From Edaphobacter lichenicola (GTDB lineage: Bacteria > Acidobacteriota > Terriglobia > Terriglobales > Acidobacteriaceae): DNA of 64,000 nt. The translations under genes and the position numbers were made by a program. Where the stretch lies: contig NZ_JACHDY010000003.1 in the NCBI RefSeq assembly GCF_014201315.1, forward strand, positions 482,672 to 546,671, in the 5' to 3' direction. This document shows, one piece after another, positions 19,083 through 28,924 of the stretch; positions within the stretch are counted from its first letter, which is position 1, and the number at the start of each line of letters is the position of its first letter. Under the pieces are notes generated by a model, which did no database searches, had not been told where the DNA came from, and was given only the letters and a program-made list of their open reading frames with translations.

Positions 19083-20180
19083 TTATCCGGCGAGTTGGAA
19101 AGCTACATTGACAACACCTTCCCAATCGATCGGATGCCCCGATGCGTCTGTTGCGGGTTGAAAGCGGGTGGCCTGTACGGCGTGAATGGCAGAGTCGCCA
19201 AGGCCGTGGCCGAGATCGCTGGTTACGCCAAGAACCTGGACAGCGCCTGAGGAAGAGACACGGAGCCTGACTGTGACGACGCCTTCAATATGAAGATTGC
19301 GTGCCTCTTCGGTGTACGCTGGCTTAGGTTTGAAGAGAACTTTGGGTGCAGACTTGGCTGTTGCTGTGGACGGACCTGCAGGCTTCGGCATTGGCGGAGG
19401 GGTGTTCTGGCCGAGATTGACGACGCCGGCGGTGCGACCTGGGGCATTCATTGGTCCGGTGCCGCCAGTGACTCCAAGCTTGACGCCGACAACACCAGCC
19501 GAGGCGTTGTCTCTGCCGTGCATATTCTGACTGCCGGGTGAACCGGAACCAAGATTGACAACTGTTGATTGCGCGCCCATGCCGTTATTTGAAGCTGGCA
19601 TCCCAGACATTCCCTTGTTGCCAAGGTTGATAGCTGTTGTAGAAGGGCGATTCGATGGTGCGATTGGGTTGGTCTGCGAGCCGAGGGCGACAGCAGTGGG
19701 ATGGGGAGAGTTGTTGATCAACGCAGCGGGCTGGGCCTGGGCGAGGCTGACGACCTTGGGAGCCGGCGGAGGCTGAACCAGCTTGGGAGGTGCAGGAAGA
19801 ACGACCGGCATCGGCTGCGCCATCTTGATCTCAGGCGGCTTGGGGACATCGGGCAGCTTTACGTCGGGCAGCTTGATTTTTGGAGGCTCGACCTTGACCA
19901 CTGGGGGGGGCGGAAGTTTTGGCGGCTTGATCTTGATCGGAGGCGGCTCATCGGGCTTCTTCATCGGAATCGGCTCGGTCAACTCCGTGAGTTTGTGCCT
20001 GGTGTCGATCGTCTTCTTCGCCGCCGCGCCGATGATGATGGCGCAGAGCGCAAGCACAACGTTCAGAGCGATGGAGGTGAAGAGCGAGGACTTGCTCTGG
20101 TTGCCGTCGTTCAGGACGCCGAAGTGTGCGAATTGCATATTCTGCGGTGTGGGATCATCACTGCGAAGCGGCTTTGCCAT
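19083..20180 (-). CDS. TonB-like energy transducer
   Basis: 365 residues. One N-terminal membrane helix (about 33-53, LFTSIALNVVLALCAIIIGAA) is followed by a Pro/Lys-rich periplasm-spanning stretch (about 70-150; PPPIKIKPPKLPPPP). A Gly/Asn/Ser-rich section then repeats an (A/V)xNLG-type unit about every 28 residues, and a C-terminal TonB domain runs from about residue 280 (YTEEARNLHIEGVVTVRLRVSSSG, then ATRFQPATDASGHPIDWEG). It should couple inner-membrane energy to outer-membrane receptors, though ExbB/ExbD are not encoded here. It is divergent from galE across about 370 bases. Confidence 0.9.
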   Translation of the reverse strand: MAKPLRSDDPTPQNMQFAHFGVLNDGNQSKSSLFTSIALNVVLALCAIIIGAAAKKTIDTRHKLTELTEPIPMKKPDEPPPIKIKPPKLPPPPVVKVEPPKIKLPDVKLPDVPKPPEIKMAQPMPVVLPAPPKLVQPPPAPKVVSLAQAQPAALINNSPHPTAVALGSQTNPIAPSNRPSTTAINLGNKGMSGMPASNNGMGAQSTVVNLGSGSPGSQNMHGRDNASAGVVGVKLGVTGGTGPMNAPGRTAGVVNLGQNTPPPMPKPAGPSTATAKSAPKVLFKPKPAYTEEARNLHIEGVVTVRLRVSSSGAVQVLGVTSDLGHGLGDSAIHAVQATRFQPATDASGHPIDWEGVVNVAFQLAG

Positions 20181-20553
20181 AAAAGTCCTTGAAGTGCCTC
20201 GTAGATCGAGGGCGGGAGAGTTACACCAGTACTGTCATGGAAACAGAACCGATGCGAAGGAGGAATAACTCCGAGGTGCTATGCCGGAGCGCCATAGGGT
20301 GATTCGAACCTTGTTTTGACTCAATGCAACTTTTGACATCACCAAGGGGAGTTTGGAACGCTGTGTCGGCCCGACTTAACAGACGCAAGCGACGAAGGAA
20401 AAGGTTGTAGCAGGCGCCGTGCTTCGGGGAGGTGTCTCTTCTTTTCAGGGCCGGGGCTCTGCTCTTCTCTTACTGCAAGTATAGTGCCGTAAGCGTAAGT
20501 GATTGACACTGGCACTTTTGTGGTATCCAAGAAGGGTACTAGGAGACGAATGA
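20181..20553. promoter_or_regulatory. Divergent promoter region, tonB-like gene and galE
   Basis: 373 bases without a gene. Near galE, ATTGACA (about 20501-20507) is a good -35 candidate with weak TATCCA 15 bases later, and AGGAG lies before the galE ATG. A hairpin-rich GC segment occupies about 20400-20460. I see no RNA gene I can name. Confidence 0.4.
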
Positions 20554-21525
20554 ATGAAGATTCTGATAACAGGCGGAGCGGGTTATATCGGCGGTACGGT
20601 AGCGCGGATTTTGCTGGCTGAAGGCCATGCCATCACAGTGTTCGATAACCTTTGTCATAGCAAGCGCTCGGCGGTTGCTGAAAACACCACATTTATCGAG
20701 GGCGATATAGCGGATCGGCCTCTGATCGAAAAGACTCTCCGCGAGGGGCGTTTTGATGGGGTGATGAACTTCGCGGCCTTGATTGAAGCCGGCGAAAGCA
20801 TGAAGCGTCCCGAGATCTATTTCAGAAACAATACTGCGGCAACCTTGACCCTTCTTGAGGCGATGCTGGCTACGGGACACGACCGACTGGTCTTCAGTTC
20901 CACCGCTGCCTGTTATGGGGAGCCCGAGAAGACGCCGATTCTCGAGGACGCCAAACTGCAGCCCACCAATCCCTATGGCGAGAGCAAGTTGCTTGTAGAG
21001 CATATGCTTCGATGGATGAACCTCATCCACGGGTTCAAGTACGCAAGCCTGCGCTACTTCAACGTTGCTGGAGCCGTTGAGGGGTACGGGGAGGCGCATG
21101 AACCTGAGTCGCACCTGATTCCGCTGATTCTCGATGTGGCGCTTGGGAGGCGGGCGAACATTAAAATCTTCGGGCGTGACTACCCGACCAAGGATGGAAC
21201 CTGCATCCGCGATTACATTCATGTTCGCGATCTGGCCGAGGCGCATCTCCTGGCCCTGAAAGCGCTCAGTGACTCGAACAGCAAGCTGATCTACAACATT
21301 GGCAATGGACAGGGATTCAGCGTTCTTGAGGTCATTGAATCGGCGCGTCGGGTTACGGGCAGGCCCATTGCTGTCGAGGAGTGCGAACGCAGACTGGGCG
21401 ATCCGGCAGTTCTCGTGGCAGGTTCGGCGAAGATCAAGGCTGAATTGGGGTGGACGCCTGAGTACGCAGAGTTGGATCGGATTATGGCCAGCGCCTGGGA
21501 GTGGCATCAGAAGCGGTATGCGTAG
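20554..21525 (+). CDS. galE: UDP-glucose 4-epimerase
   Basis: Interconverts UDP-glucose and UDP-galactose with bound NAD+, feeding exopolysaccharide and LPS synthesis. 323 residues starting MKILITGGAGYIGGTVARIL, with the Rossmann GxxGxxG at residues 7-13. The catalytic pair is visible as the STAACYGEP region (Ser/Thr) and the YxxxK motif NPYGESKLLVEH near residue 146. AGGAG is correctly placed upstream. It is followed by a terminator, so it appears to be its own transcription unit. Confidence 0.95.
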   Translation: MKILITGGAGYIGGTVARILLAEGHAITVFDNLCHSKRSAVAENTTFIEGDIADRPLIEKTLREGRFDGVMNFAALIEAGESMKRPEIYFRNNTAATLTLLEAMLATGHDRLVFSSTAACYGEPEKTPILEDAKLQPTNPYGESKLLVEHMLRWMNLIHGFKYASLRYFNVAGAVEGYGEAHEPESHLIPLILDVALGRRANIKIFGRDYPTKDGTCIRDYIHVRDLAEAHLLALKALSDSNSKLIYNIGNGQGFSVLEVIESARRVTGRPIAVEECERRLGDPAVLVAGSAKIKAELGWTPEYAELDRIMASAWEWHQKRYA

Positions 21526-21535
21526 CAATGTTTCG

Positions 21536-21579
21536 AGCGGGCGGCGAGCGTGGAGTTGCGCGCCGCCGTCCCGCTTTTT
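21536..21579 (+). terminator. Terminator after galE
   Basis: AGCGGGCGGCG pairs with CGCCG...CCCGCT, with a small bulge and a 14-base loop, and is followed by five T residues. Confidence 0.8.
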
Positions 21580-21609
21580 GATGTTGCGATGGGGTAGGAG
21601 GAGAACACT

Positions 21610-22197
21610 TTGATCGAGAGCATGTTTCATCTGCATCTGCCGCTGCTGGAGAAGATTCTCAGGCCGGCGATTGTCTACGTGTTCCTTATCGGCTTTTTGC
21701 GGTTGTTCGGCAAGCGGGAGCTCGCGCAGTTGAACCCATTCGATTTGGTGGTGCTACTGAGCCTCTCGAACACTGTGCAGAACGCCATGATTGGCGATGA
21801 CAACTCAGTATCCGGGGGGATCATCGGCGCGTTTTCGCTGCTGACAATTAATTGGGTGCTGTCGCGCCTTCTCTTCAATATGCCGAAGCTGAACCAGGCC
21901 TTCGAAGGGTCTCCGTCGGTGTTGATTCGTCATGGAGTGGTCGATTGGGAGGAAGCCAAACGTGAAGCGCTCACGGAGCTTGAGCTGCGATCTGTGCTCC
22001 ACAAGCAGGGATTCAACGACTTCAGCGAGGTGGAGAAGTGTGTTCTTGAGCCGAACGGAAACTTCTATCTCGAGGGGATCAAGTCGATGAGTGATGATGC
22101 GCAACGGGCGGAGTTGAGAAAGGCAATCGAGGAGTTGCATCTCGAGGTTAAGCAGATGCGTAACGAACTGGCGGGGCGGGGAGCGTTGCCGATTTGA
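21610..22197 (+). CDS. DUF421 (YetF-like) membrane protein
   Basis: 195 residues. Three membrane helices fill the first 85 residues (RPAIVYVFLIGFLRLFGKRELAQLNPFDLVVLLSLSN is the DUF421 signature region, quoted in part). A cytoplasmic domain follows with VEKCVLEPNGNFYLEG near residue 140. The family is widespread and poorly understood; some members affect spore germination or membrane properties in Firmicutes. The TTG start has GGAGGAG seven bases upstream; an ATG four codons later is the alternative. The tail is helical and charged. Confidence 0.85.
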   Translation: MIESMFHLHLPLLEKILRPAIVYVFLIGFLRLFGKRELAQLNPFDLVVLLSLSNTVQNAMIGDDNSVSGGIIGAFSLLTINWVLSRLLFNMPKLNQAFEGSPSVLIRHGVVDWEEAKREALTELELRSVLHKQGFNDFSEVEKCVLEPNGNFYLEGIKSMSDDAQRAELRKAIEELHLEVKQMRNELAGRGALPI

Positions 22198-22233
22198 GTC
22201 AGGGGACTTTCTCTCATCGATGGTTTGCGATGA

Positions 22234-22419
22234 TTAGGAGTTTGCTGAGTGCTTCTCAAGCGCTTTTGTGTAGCGCGCCGGTGGGGTTGGAAGTTGGGAG
22301 TCGCGTACGGCCGCGCGGTATCCTCCCATGTAAATCGAGTACATTACCGCCAGCGCACAACCCACCCCGAAAGCGAAGCCAAGAAAGAAGCCGATTAATG
22401 ATGGCCAGTAAAAATTCAC
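22234..22419 (-). CDS. Possible small membrane protein, 61 residues
   Basis: Begins NFYWPSLIGFFLGFAFGVGC and has one clear Gly-rich membrane helix (about residues 5-30), then a polar tail with Pro. The start would be GTG and the ribosome site is poor, so this rests on the protein pattern alone. It is convergent with the DUF421 gene. The remaining bases to 22696 show no convincing gene. Confidence 0.4.
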   Translation of the reverse strand: MNFYWPSLIGFFLGFAFGVGCALAVMYSIYMGGYRAAVRDSQLPTPPARYTKALEKHSANS

Positions 22420-22696
22420 GATAGTTGGAGTCTACAGCGGCCAGCCATTTAGGGTTCAGTACAAACCAGCGTTCGACAACGGAAGTGTGCGATGCAAACA
22501 TGGCAGCGAATCACCTCACTCTCCCTTCTTTGCTCCGCTGTCGGAGCCGATTCTCCGTACCGGGTTACGGCGATGACTGACGCTGCAGTCGCATTGTGCA
22601 ACAAAGAACTGACGCCGATTGAGTGGGGCATTGAGTTGGTTTCGGCGTCAGCTTGTGTGATTTGGTTCGCTAAGGGATGGTGAAGTTATGCTCGAG

Positions 22697-22858
22697 TTAC
22701 TTTGCTGGAACAGTGGGCGTGGGAGTGGAGGCAGCGAAGATCTTCAGGGCGTTTTTTACGGTGTAGTCAAGCCCCCATGCTGTGGGGATGATGACGATGA
22801 TCCAAGCCGCTGCGATTAGAAGTGGGGAGGATTTTTTGACGTTCGTGGAATCTGCCAT
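22697..22858 (-). CDS. Small companion protein of the MFS transporter
   Basis: 53 residues (MADSTNVKKSSPLLIAAAWI...), with one membrane helix (about residues 13-30, LLIAAAWIIVIIPTAWGL) and a short Pro/Thr tail. It is too short for many gene callers. It lies 57 bases downstream of an OxlT-type MFS gene on the same strand. Single-helix proteins of this size, annotated as MFS transporter small subunits, are known beside OxlT-family carriers in other genomes. Role unproven; a stabilising or targeting subunit is the obvious guess. Confidence 0.75.
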   Translation of the reverse strand: MADSTNVKKSSPLLIAAAWIIVIIPTAWGLDYTVKNALKIFAASTPTPTVPAK

Positions 22859-22915
22859 GAGAGGACTCCTGAGTCTGGTAACGGGCGGATGCTGCGAGGG
22901 CCTCCGCCGGTGAGG

Positions 22916-24292
22916 TTAGTGGGCAGCCCCGGCGGGGACGACGACGTTCTGGTCTTTCAGCCAATACTTCTCGGCGACCGGCCGCACCATCAGGTTTGCC
23001 AGAAAGCCGACGACCAGCAGACCGCACATGATATGCAGGATGAGCGGGTAGGCTTCCTGCTTGTTCATGTGGTTTTCGACATAGTGGTCGAGGATGCCGT
23101 TGACGATGAGCGGGCCGATAATTCCGGCAGCCGACCACGCGGTGAGCAGACGTCCGTGGATGGCAGAGACGTTGTAGCCTCCGAAGAGATCCTTCAGGTA
23201 AGCCGGAATGGTGGCGAAGCCTCCGCCGTACATCGAAATGACGAGCGCGGCGATTGCGACAAAGAGCGGAATCGAGTCGATCTTGTCCTGCCGTGAGAAG
23301 GGAAGAAAGAAGTAGAGAATGGCGCCGAGTGTGAAAAAAGTGAAGTAGGTTCCTTTGCGCCCGATGAAGTCCGAGACCGAAGCCCAGAGAAATCGGCCGG
23401 CCATGTTGAAGATGCTCAGAATCCCTACGAAACCGACGGCGGCTGCGGGGCTGATCTGGCCCTTGAAGAGATCCTGAATCATGGGCGCTGCCTGCTCCAG
23501 GATGCCGATGCCGGCTGTGACGTTGACGAACAGCATGACCCAGAGCAACCAGAACTGTGGCGTCTTCCAGGCCTCGGTGACGGCGACGTTATGACTCGAA
23601 ATCAGCGCGGAGTGGTTGACCGACGGCACCCATCCGTCAGGCTTCCAGCCGGTTGGCGGGACGCGTATGGTGAAGACGCCGAACATCATGAAGATGAAGT
23701 AAAGGACGCCCATGGTGACCATGGTGTAGGGAATTGAGGGCTGGCCGGCGGCTTTGAAGTGAGCCATCAGATTGCTGGCAAGTGGTCCGCCGATCATTGC
23801 GCCGCCGCCGAAGCCCATGATGGCGAGGCCAGTAGCCAGGCCCGGACGGTCAGGGAACCACTTGATCAGCGTGGATACCGGGGAGATATATCCCAATCCA
23901 AGACCGATTCCACCGACGACGCCATATCCCAGATAGATCAAAGCTAGTTGATGCGTGCTGGCTCCAAGCGAGGCGATGATGAAGCCTGCGCCGAAGCAGA
24001 TTGCGGCATAGAACATGGCACGACGAGGGCCGGCCTTCTCGAGCCACGCCCCGAACAGTGCGGCCGAGATACCCAGGAAGGCGATCGCGATTGAGAAGAT
24101 ATAGCCGACTTCCTTGAGATTCCAGGCGGAGCCATCGGCTGCGTGCAGAGCCAGGAGAGGATTCTTGAAGACGGAGAAGGAGTAAACCTGCCCGATGGAG
24201 AGATGGATTGCAAGGGCTGCGGGTGGGACCAGCCATCGGCTGTATCCTGCGGGGGCTACAGAGCGGTCACGATCGAGAAAAGCCAGGGCCAT
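22916..24292 (-). CDS. OxlT-family MFS transporter
   Basis: About 458 residues from MALAFLDRDRS, with twelve hydrophobic helices of the major facilitator type. The family signatures GWFPDRPGLATG-like (IKWFPDRPGLATGLAIMG, between helices 4 and 5) and SIGQVYSFSVFKNPL in helix 1 match oxalate:formate antiporter and monocarboxylate relatives. It is divergent from acs across about 200 bases and has a 53-residue companion gene downstream. The acs neighbour hints at acetate or another short carboxylate as substrate; this is inference. Confidence 0.88.
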   Translation of the reverse strand: MALAFLDRDRSVAPAGYSRWLVPPAALAIHLSIGQVYSFSVFKNPLLALHAADGSAWNLKEVGYIFSIAIAFLGISAALFGAWLEKAGPRRAMFYAAICFGAGFIIASLGASTHQLALIYLGYGVVGGIGLGLGYISPVSTLIKWFPDRPGLATGLAIMGFGGGAMIGGPLASNLMAHFKAAGQPSIPYTMVTMGVLYFIFMMFGVFTIRVPPTGWKPDGWVPSVNHSALISSHNVAVTEAWKTPQFWLLWVMLFVNVTAGIGILEQAAPMIQDLFKGQISPAAAVGFVGILSIFNMAGRFLWASVSDFIGRKGTYFTFFTLGAILYFFLPFSRQDKIDSIPLFVAIAALVISMYGGGFATIPAYLKDLFGGYNVSAIHGRLLTAWSAAGIIGPLIVNGILDHYVENHMNKQEAYPLILHIMCGLLVVGFLANLMVRPVAEKYWLKDQNVVVPAGAAH

Positions 24293-24498
24293 TGAGAACC
24301 TCAGGAGTTGATAGGTCGTACATCGTCGAACAAAAGGCAACTACGAGCGGCAAATTTCATGAATGTCTAGATGCGCAAACCACCATACATGATTCGAATG
24401 GCATCGATATCATCAAAATGTAACAGCGGGTTGCTCGGGTTGAGTTGTATAGGGTACCTTCACCTTGCTGGACGAAATCATGGAGGATTGTGCGGGAG

Positions 24499-26454
24499 AT
24501 GTCTGAAGAGAGTACGGATCTGGATTCAAGTCTGCGAGAGAACCGCGTATTTCCGCCGCCGCCGGAGTTTGCCGCGAAGGCTCATGTAAAGAGTCTTGAG
24601 CAGTACGAGGCGATGTACAGGCACAGCGTGGATCACCCGGAGGAGTTCTGGGCCGAAGCCGCTCACGAGCTTGAATGGTTCACGCCGTGGACCAGGGTGA
24701 TGGACGGCGAAGGGGCACATGCAAAGTGGTTTGTCGGGGGCAAACTCAACCTCTCACATAACTGTGTCGATCGTCATGCTCTGGGAGACCGCAAGGATAA
24801 AGTCGCGTTGTTGTGGGAAGGCGAGCCGGGCGAGGTCCGCAAGCTAACGTTTGGGGAGTTGCATGAGCAGGTGCAGCGCTTCGCAAATGTCTTGAAGTCG
24901 CTGGGGATCCGACGGGGCGACCGAGTTGCGATCTACATGGGTATGGCACCAGAGCTTGCGATTGCGTTGCTTGCCTGCGCGCGAATTGGTGCGGTGCACT
25001 CTGTGATCTTTGGCGGCTTTGCGGCTCATGCTATTTCGGACCGCGTCAATGACTCCGGCTGCGTCGCCATCATTACGCAGGACACGAGCTATCGTCGTGG
25101 TTCCGAGGTGCAGTTGAAAGCAATTGTCGATGAGGCGCTGGAGAAGTGTTCCACGGTCAAGCATGTCGTCGTCTTCCGCCGCTCGGGCTCTGCGGTCAAG
25201 ATGCAGCCTGGCCGCGATCTGTGGTGGCACGAGGAGATGGAAAAAGCTTCGGCGGAGTGCGCTGCGGAGTGGATGGACTCAGAGGACCCGCTGTATCTGC
25301 TCTACACCTCCGGAACTACCGGCAAGCCGAAAGGTTTGCTGCATACTACCGGCGGCTACGCTGTCCAGACCTGTCTCACCAGCAAATACATCTTCGATCT
25401 CCGCGATGATGATGTGTACTGGTGCACCGCAGACATTGGCTGGGTTACAGGGCATAGCTATGTTGTCTATGGCCCACTGCAGAACGGCGCGACCGTAATG
25501 ATGTATGAGGGCGCACCCAACTGGCCGGAGTGCGACCGTTTCTGGAAGATCATCGACGACCACAAGGTAACTGTGTTCTACACTGCTCCGACGGCGATTC
25601 GGGCCTTCACAAAGTGGGGGAACGAATGGGTAAAGAAGCACTCTCTTGACTCTCTGCGGCTGTTGGGCACGGTAGGCGAGCCTATCAATCCCGAGTCGTG
25701 GATGTGGTACCACCGCATGATCGGCAAGGAGCGCTGCCCCATCGTTGACACCTACTGGCAGACCGAAACTGGGGCCATCATGATCGCTCCAGTTCCCGGG
25801 GCTGTGGCAACCAAGCCGGGCTCAGCCACAAGACCATTTTTTGGAATTATTCCCGAGGTGGTTACAAAAGAAGGCAAACCTGTTCCCGATGGCCACGGGG
25901 GACTTCTGGTTGTACGCAAGCCCTGGCCTTCCATGGCTCGAACCATCTATGGCGATCAGGCACGCTACGAGGTGGCTTACTGGAGCGAGGTTCCGGGCAG
26001 CTACTTTACCGGCGACGGCGCGCGCCGCGATGCGGATGGGTACTTCTGGTTGATGGGACGCGTCGATGATGTCATCAACGTCAGCGGCCATCGACTAGGC
26101 ACGATGGAGGTAGAGTCGGCGCTCGTCGCCCATCCGAAGGTTGCGGAGGCGGCTGCGGTCGGCAGGCCCCACGAGATGAAGGGGCAGGCGATTGCCGTAT
26201 TTGTCACGCTGGAAGGTGGTCACGAGCCCAGTGAGGAGCTGCGGCAGGAGTTGCGTCAATGGGTCGCGAAAGAGATCGGCGCGCTGGCCCGGCCGGACGA
26301 TCTGACCTTCACCCAGGCTCTGCCGAAGACACGCAGTGGGAAGATTATGCGGCGTTTGCTGCGCGAACTCGCAACCACCGGCGAGGTGAAGGGCGATACC
26401 ACTACGCTTGAAGACTTCACCGTGATCGCGAAGCTGCGCGAGGGCGATGAGTGA
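24499..26454 (+). CDS. acs: Acetyl-CoA synthetase
   Basis: Activates acetate to acetyl-CoA through acetyl-AMP. The start [11 protein letters not shown] gives about 651 residues, the normal Acs size; the frame extends 54 bases upstream without need. Visible motifs are [19 protein letters not shown] (P-loop, near residue 270), [15 protein letters not shown] (near 415), [19 protein letters not shown] (A8 hinge) and, at the end, [17 protein letters not shown] with the lysine that Pat-type enzymes acetylate. The divergent MFS carrier suggests uptake plus activation of a carboxylate. Confidence 0.95.
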   Translation: MSEESTDLDSSLRENRVFPPPPEFAAKAHVKSLEQYEAMYRHSVDHPEEFWAEAAHELEWFTPWTRVMDGEGAHAKWFVGGKLNLSHNCVDRHALGDRKDKVALLWEGEPGEVRKLTFGELHEQVQRFANVLKSLGIRRGDRVAIYMGMAPELAIALLACARIGAVHSVIFGGFAAHAISDRVNDSGCVAIITQDTSYRRGSEVQLKAIVDEALEKCSTVKHVVVFRRSGSAVKMQPGRDLWWHEEMEKASAECAAEWMDSEDPLYLLYTSGTTGKPKGLLHTTGGYAVQTCLTSKYIFDLRDDDVYWCTADIGWVTGHSYVVYGPLQNGATVMMYEGAPNWPECDRFWKIIDDHKVTVFYTAPTAIRAFTKWGNEWVKKHSLDSLRLLGTVGEPINPESWMWYHRMIGKERCPIVDTYWQTETGAIMIAPVPGAVATKPGSATRPFFGIIPEVVTKEGKPVPDGHGGLLVVRKPWPSMARTIYGDQARYEVAYWSEVPGSYFTGDGARRDADGYFWLMGRVDDVINVSGHRLGTMEVESALVAHPKVAEAAAVGRPHEMKGQAIAVFVTLEGGHEPSEELRQELRQWVAKEIGALARPDDLTFTQALPKTRSGKIMRRLLRELATTGEVKGDTTTLEDFTVIAKLREGDE

Positions 26455-26461
26455 CGGGCCT

Positions 26462-28900
26462 CTAACGCAGGTTGGTGCTGGGTTTGGTGGGGAGAGTGAA
26501 GTGGAAGATGGTGCCTTGGTCGGGCGCGCTGGTGGCCCAGATGCGTCCGCGGTGCTGGTTGATGATGCTGCGACAGATTGCGAGGCCGAGGCCTGTGCCA
26601 CCCATCGCGCGTGAGTCCGAGGCATCGCCTTGCTGAAAGCGGTCGAAGATGTGTTCGAGCTTATCGGCGGGGATGCCTCGACCCTGATCGCGAACCTCGA
26701 TCAGCGCTTCATTCTCGTCGAGATTGCGCGCTGTAAGGTGGATCTCGCTGCCCTCGGGGGAGAACTTGATCGCGTTTGAGATGAGATTGTTCAGTGTCTG
26801 CAGAATGCGGTCGGGATCGGCCCAGACGTTGACGCCATGGGCGGCGAAGAAGATGCGGATGTTCGGGCGAGGAGAGCGTGTCTGTTGAACGCCGGCGGCT
26901 CGTCGCAGCAGATCTTCGGCGCTGCACATTGTCGAATGCAGTTCTGTCTTACCGCTGCTGATGCGCTCGAGATCGAGAATATCGTTTACCAGACGCACGA
27001 GCCGGTCGGAGTTGCTGATGGCGATCTCGAGCATCTGCTGGGTCTTCTCCGGTCGACTGGTGAGCGCACCTCCGGCGAGCAGGCCAAGCGCTCCACGAAG
27101 CGAGGTAAGCGGTGTGCGAAGCTCGTGGGAGACCGTGGAGATGAACTCGTCTTTCATGCGGTCGAGGGCGCGGCGCTCTGTTGTATCGGTGAATGCGACA
27201 ACGACACCTAGAGCTTTGAGTCCGTTCGAGTCGGGAGACTGCGAGTCGATCTGCGGTCTCGCGACATACTCCACCGGGAAGCAGCTGCCGTCTTTGCGCC
27301 AGAAGATCTCGTTCGAGATGCGGACGGTTGCGAAGTTGGTGAGGCTCTTACGGATCGGTGAGTCGGCGGAGGCGTAAGGCGCGCCGTCTGCGCGTGTGTG
27401 GTGGATCAGCTGATGCATGTTGCGGCCCAGCATCTCCTCCTGCTTGTAGCCGAGCATCTGAGCTGCGGCGGAGTTGACGACCGTCACCTTGCCTTCGAGA
27501 TCGATGCCGTAGATACCGTCGCCGACCGACTCAAGGATGGAGTCGGATTGCCGTGTGAGAGTGCGAAGCCTGCCTTCTGCGCGAACCTGCTCGCTGATGT
27601 CAACGCCGAAGCCGAGAACGTATGGTGCGCGTCCGGGCACGACGATCAGCTTGTTCCGGTAAGCGACCACGCGCATATCTCCGTCGCTGTGGGAGAGGTG
27701 GAGGAGGCCCTGTGCTTCTCCCGTCTCGCCTATCTTCTTCAGGTAGGCGGGCATCGCGGCCTTTCTGTCGGGCACGATAAATTCCTCGAGATTGTGCCCG
27801 TTCATCTCCTCGATCGTGCGTCCCAGCGTCTCGGCGCCGTGGGTGTTGATGGACAGAAGTGTTCCGCGCAGGTCGTGGGTGCAGACCATACCCAGCGACC
27901 CTTCGACGAGTTGGCGGTAACGCGCTTCACTCTCGCGCAGGGTGGCTTCGGCAGCGCGTTGCGTGGTCACGTCGATGCCGGTTGCAATGATGAACGCAAC
28001 CTGACCCTGCGTGTCGGTCAGTGCGGTCGCGGACCACGCGATGCGTCGTATGCTGCCGTCACGGTTGAGCCATTGATTCTCGTACGCGGCAGGGAAGTGA
28101 CCGGAGCGTAGACGTTCGAAGGTCTCAATGGCTTCGGGAATCTCCTGGCGCGGGATCAGCTTGTCCCACGCGTAGCGGCCCACAAGGGTGGGGAAGTCGT
28201 AACCCGACGCGTTCTCGCACGCGCGATTGAAACGGACGATTCGACCGGCCGGATCGAATACGGCGACCAGTGCGCCTACGGTATCGAGAACCGCCGAGAC
28301 GAAGTTTCGCTCCACGGTGAGAGCGGACTCTACGCGCTGGCGTGAACGAGCTGCGCGGTCCATCTGTCGGATGCGGCCGTTGAGCTCCAGACGTGTGATG
28401 ACCTGGCGGCTGAGGACGCTGAGCGCCGAGGACTGAGCCGTGGTCAGCATGCGGGGATGACGGTCCAGCACGAGCAAGGCTCCAATACTTACTCCGCCGG
28501 GAGTTGTCAGTGGTGCGCCTGCGTAAAACCGGTAGAGACCGCCCTCGATAAGAATGCCATCGGGAGCGTAGTCGGGGTCGTTGCGTGCGTCGGAGATCTC
28601 GTAGACTGTGTCGCCGAGGATAGTGGTCTCGCAGGGCAGGCTGCCGAGCGCAACGTCCTGCGAGTCGATGCCAAAACGGGAGCGTAGCCAGATGCGATCC
28701 GAACCGATCAACGAGATAGCGGCGACTGGTGTGTCACAGATCTGGGCAGCCAGGTTTGTCAGGTCGTCCAGGATGGGATCGGGCGCAGAGTTGAGCACCT
28801 CATATTGGTTGAGGGCCTCGATTCGCAACGCTTCGTCTTTGACCAGGAGAGCATTCATTTCAACAGTTCGATCGTAGGGTATGTGCAAAGGGTTGCGCAC
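26462..28900 (-). CDS. GAF/PAS multi-sensor histidine kinase
   Basis: 812 residues, cytoplasmic (no membrane helix seen). Order: GAF (about 40-175; DDLTNLAAQICDTPVAAISL), PAS 1 (about 195-315), PAS 2 (about 325-440), PAS 3 (about 445-560, with a PAC tail), HisKA near 572 (EFISTVSHELRTPLTSLRG, phospho-His in SHELR), then HATPase_c with the N box NLISNAIKFSPEG, and GTGLGLAICRSIINQHRG. No receiver domain or response regulator gene is adjacent, so it is an orphan kinase. It is convergent with acs, with only 7 bases between stops. The signal is unknown. Confidence 0.93.
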   Translation of the reverse strand: MRNPLHIPYDRTVEMNALLVKDEALRIEALNQYEVLNSAPDPILDDLTNLAAQICDTPVAAISLIGSDRIWLRSRFGIDSQDVALGSLPCETTILGDTVYEISDARNDPDYAPDGILIEGGLYRFYAGAPLTTPGGVSIGALLVLDRHPRMLTTAQSSALSVLSRQVITRLELNGRIRQMDRAARSRQRVESALTVERNFVSAVLDTVGALVAVFDPAGRIVRFNRACENASGYDFPTLVGRYAWDKLIPRQEIPEAIETFERLRSGHFPAAYENQWLNRDGSIRRIAWSATALTDTQGQVAFIIATGIDVTTQRAAEATLRESEARYRQLVEGSLGMVCTHDLRGTLLSINTHGAETLGRTIEEMNGHNLEEFIVPDRKAAMPAYLKKIGETGEAQGLLHLSHSDGDMRVVAYRNKLIVVPGRAPYVLGFGVDISEQVRAEGRLRTLTRQSDSILESVGDGIYGIDLEGKVTVVNSAAAQMLGYKQEEMLGRNMHQLIHHTRADGAPYASADSPIRKSLTNFATVRISNEIFWRKDGSCFPVEYVARPQIDSQSPDSNGLKALGVVVAFTDTTERRALDRMKDEFISTVSHELRTPLTSLRGALGLLAGGALTSRPEKTQQMLEIAISNSDRLVRLVNDILDLERISSGKTELHSTMCSAEDLLRRAAGVQQTRSPRPNIRIFFAAHGVNVWADPDRILQTLNNLISNAIKFSPEGSEIHLTARNLDENEALIEVRDQGRGIPADKLEHIFDRFQQGDASDSRAMGGTGLGLAICRSIINQHRGRIWATSAPDQGTIFHFTLPTKPSTNLR

Positions 28901-28924
28901 TCCTACTTTTGTTGCAGCAATGAT

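Noticed and set aside
22492..22683. 63-codon frame between small membrane-protein genes
   Set aside because: Composition not protein-like and no upstream ribosome site.
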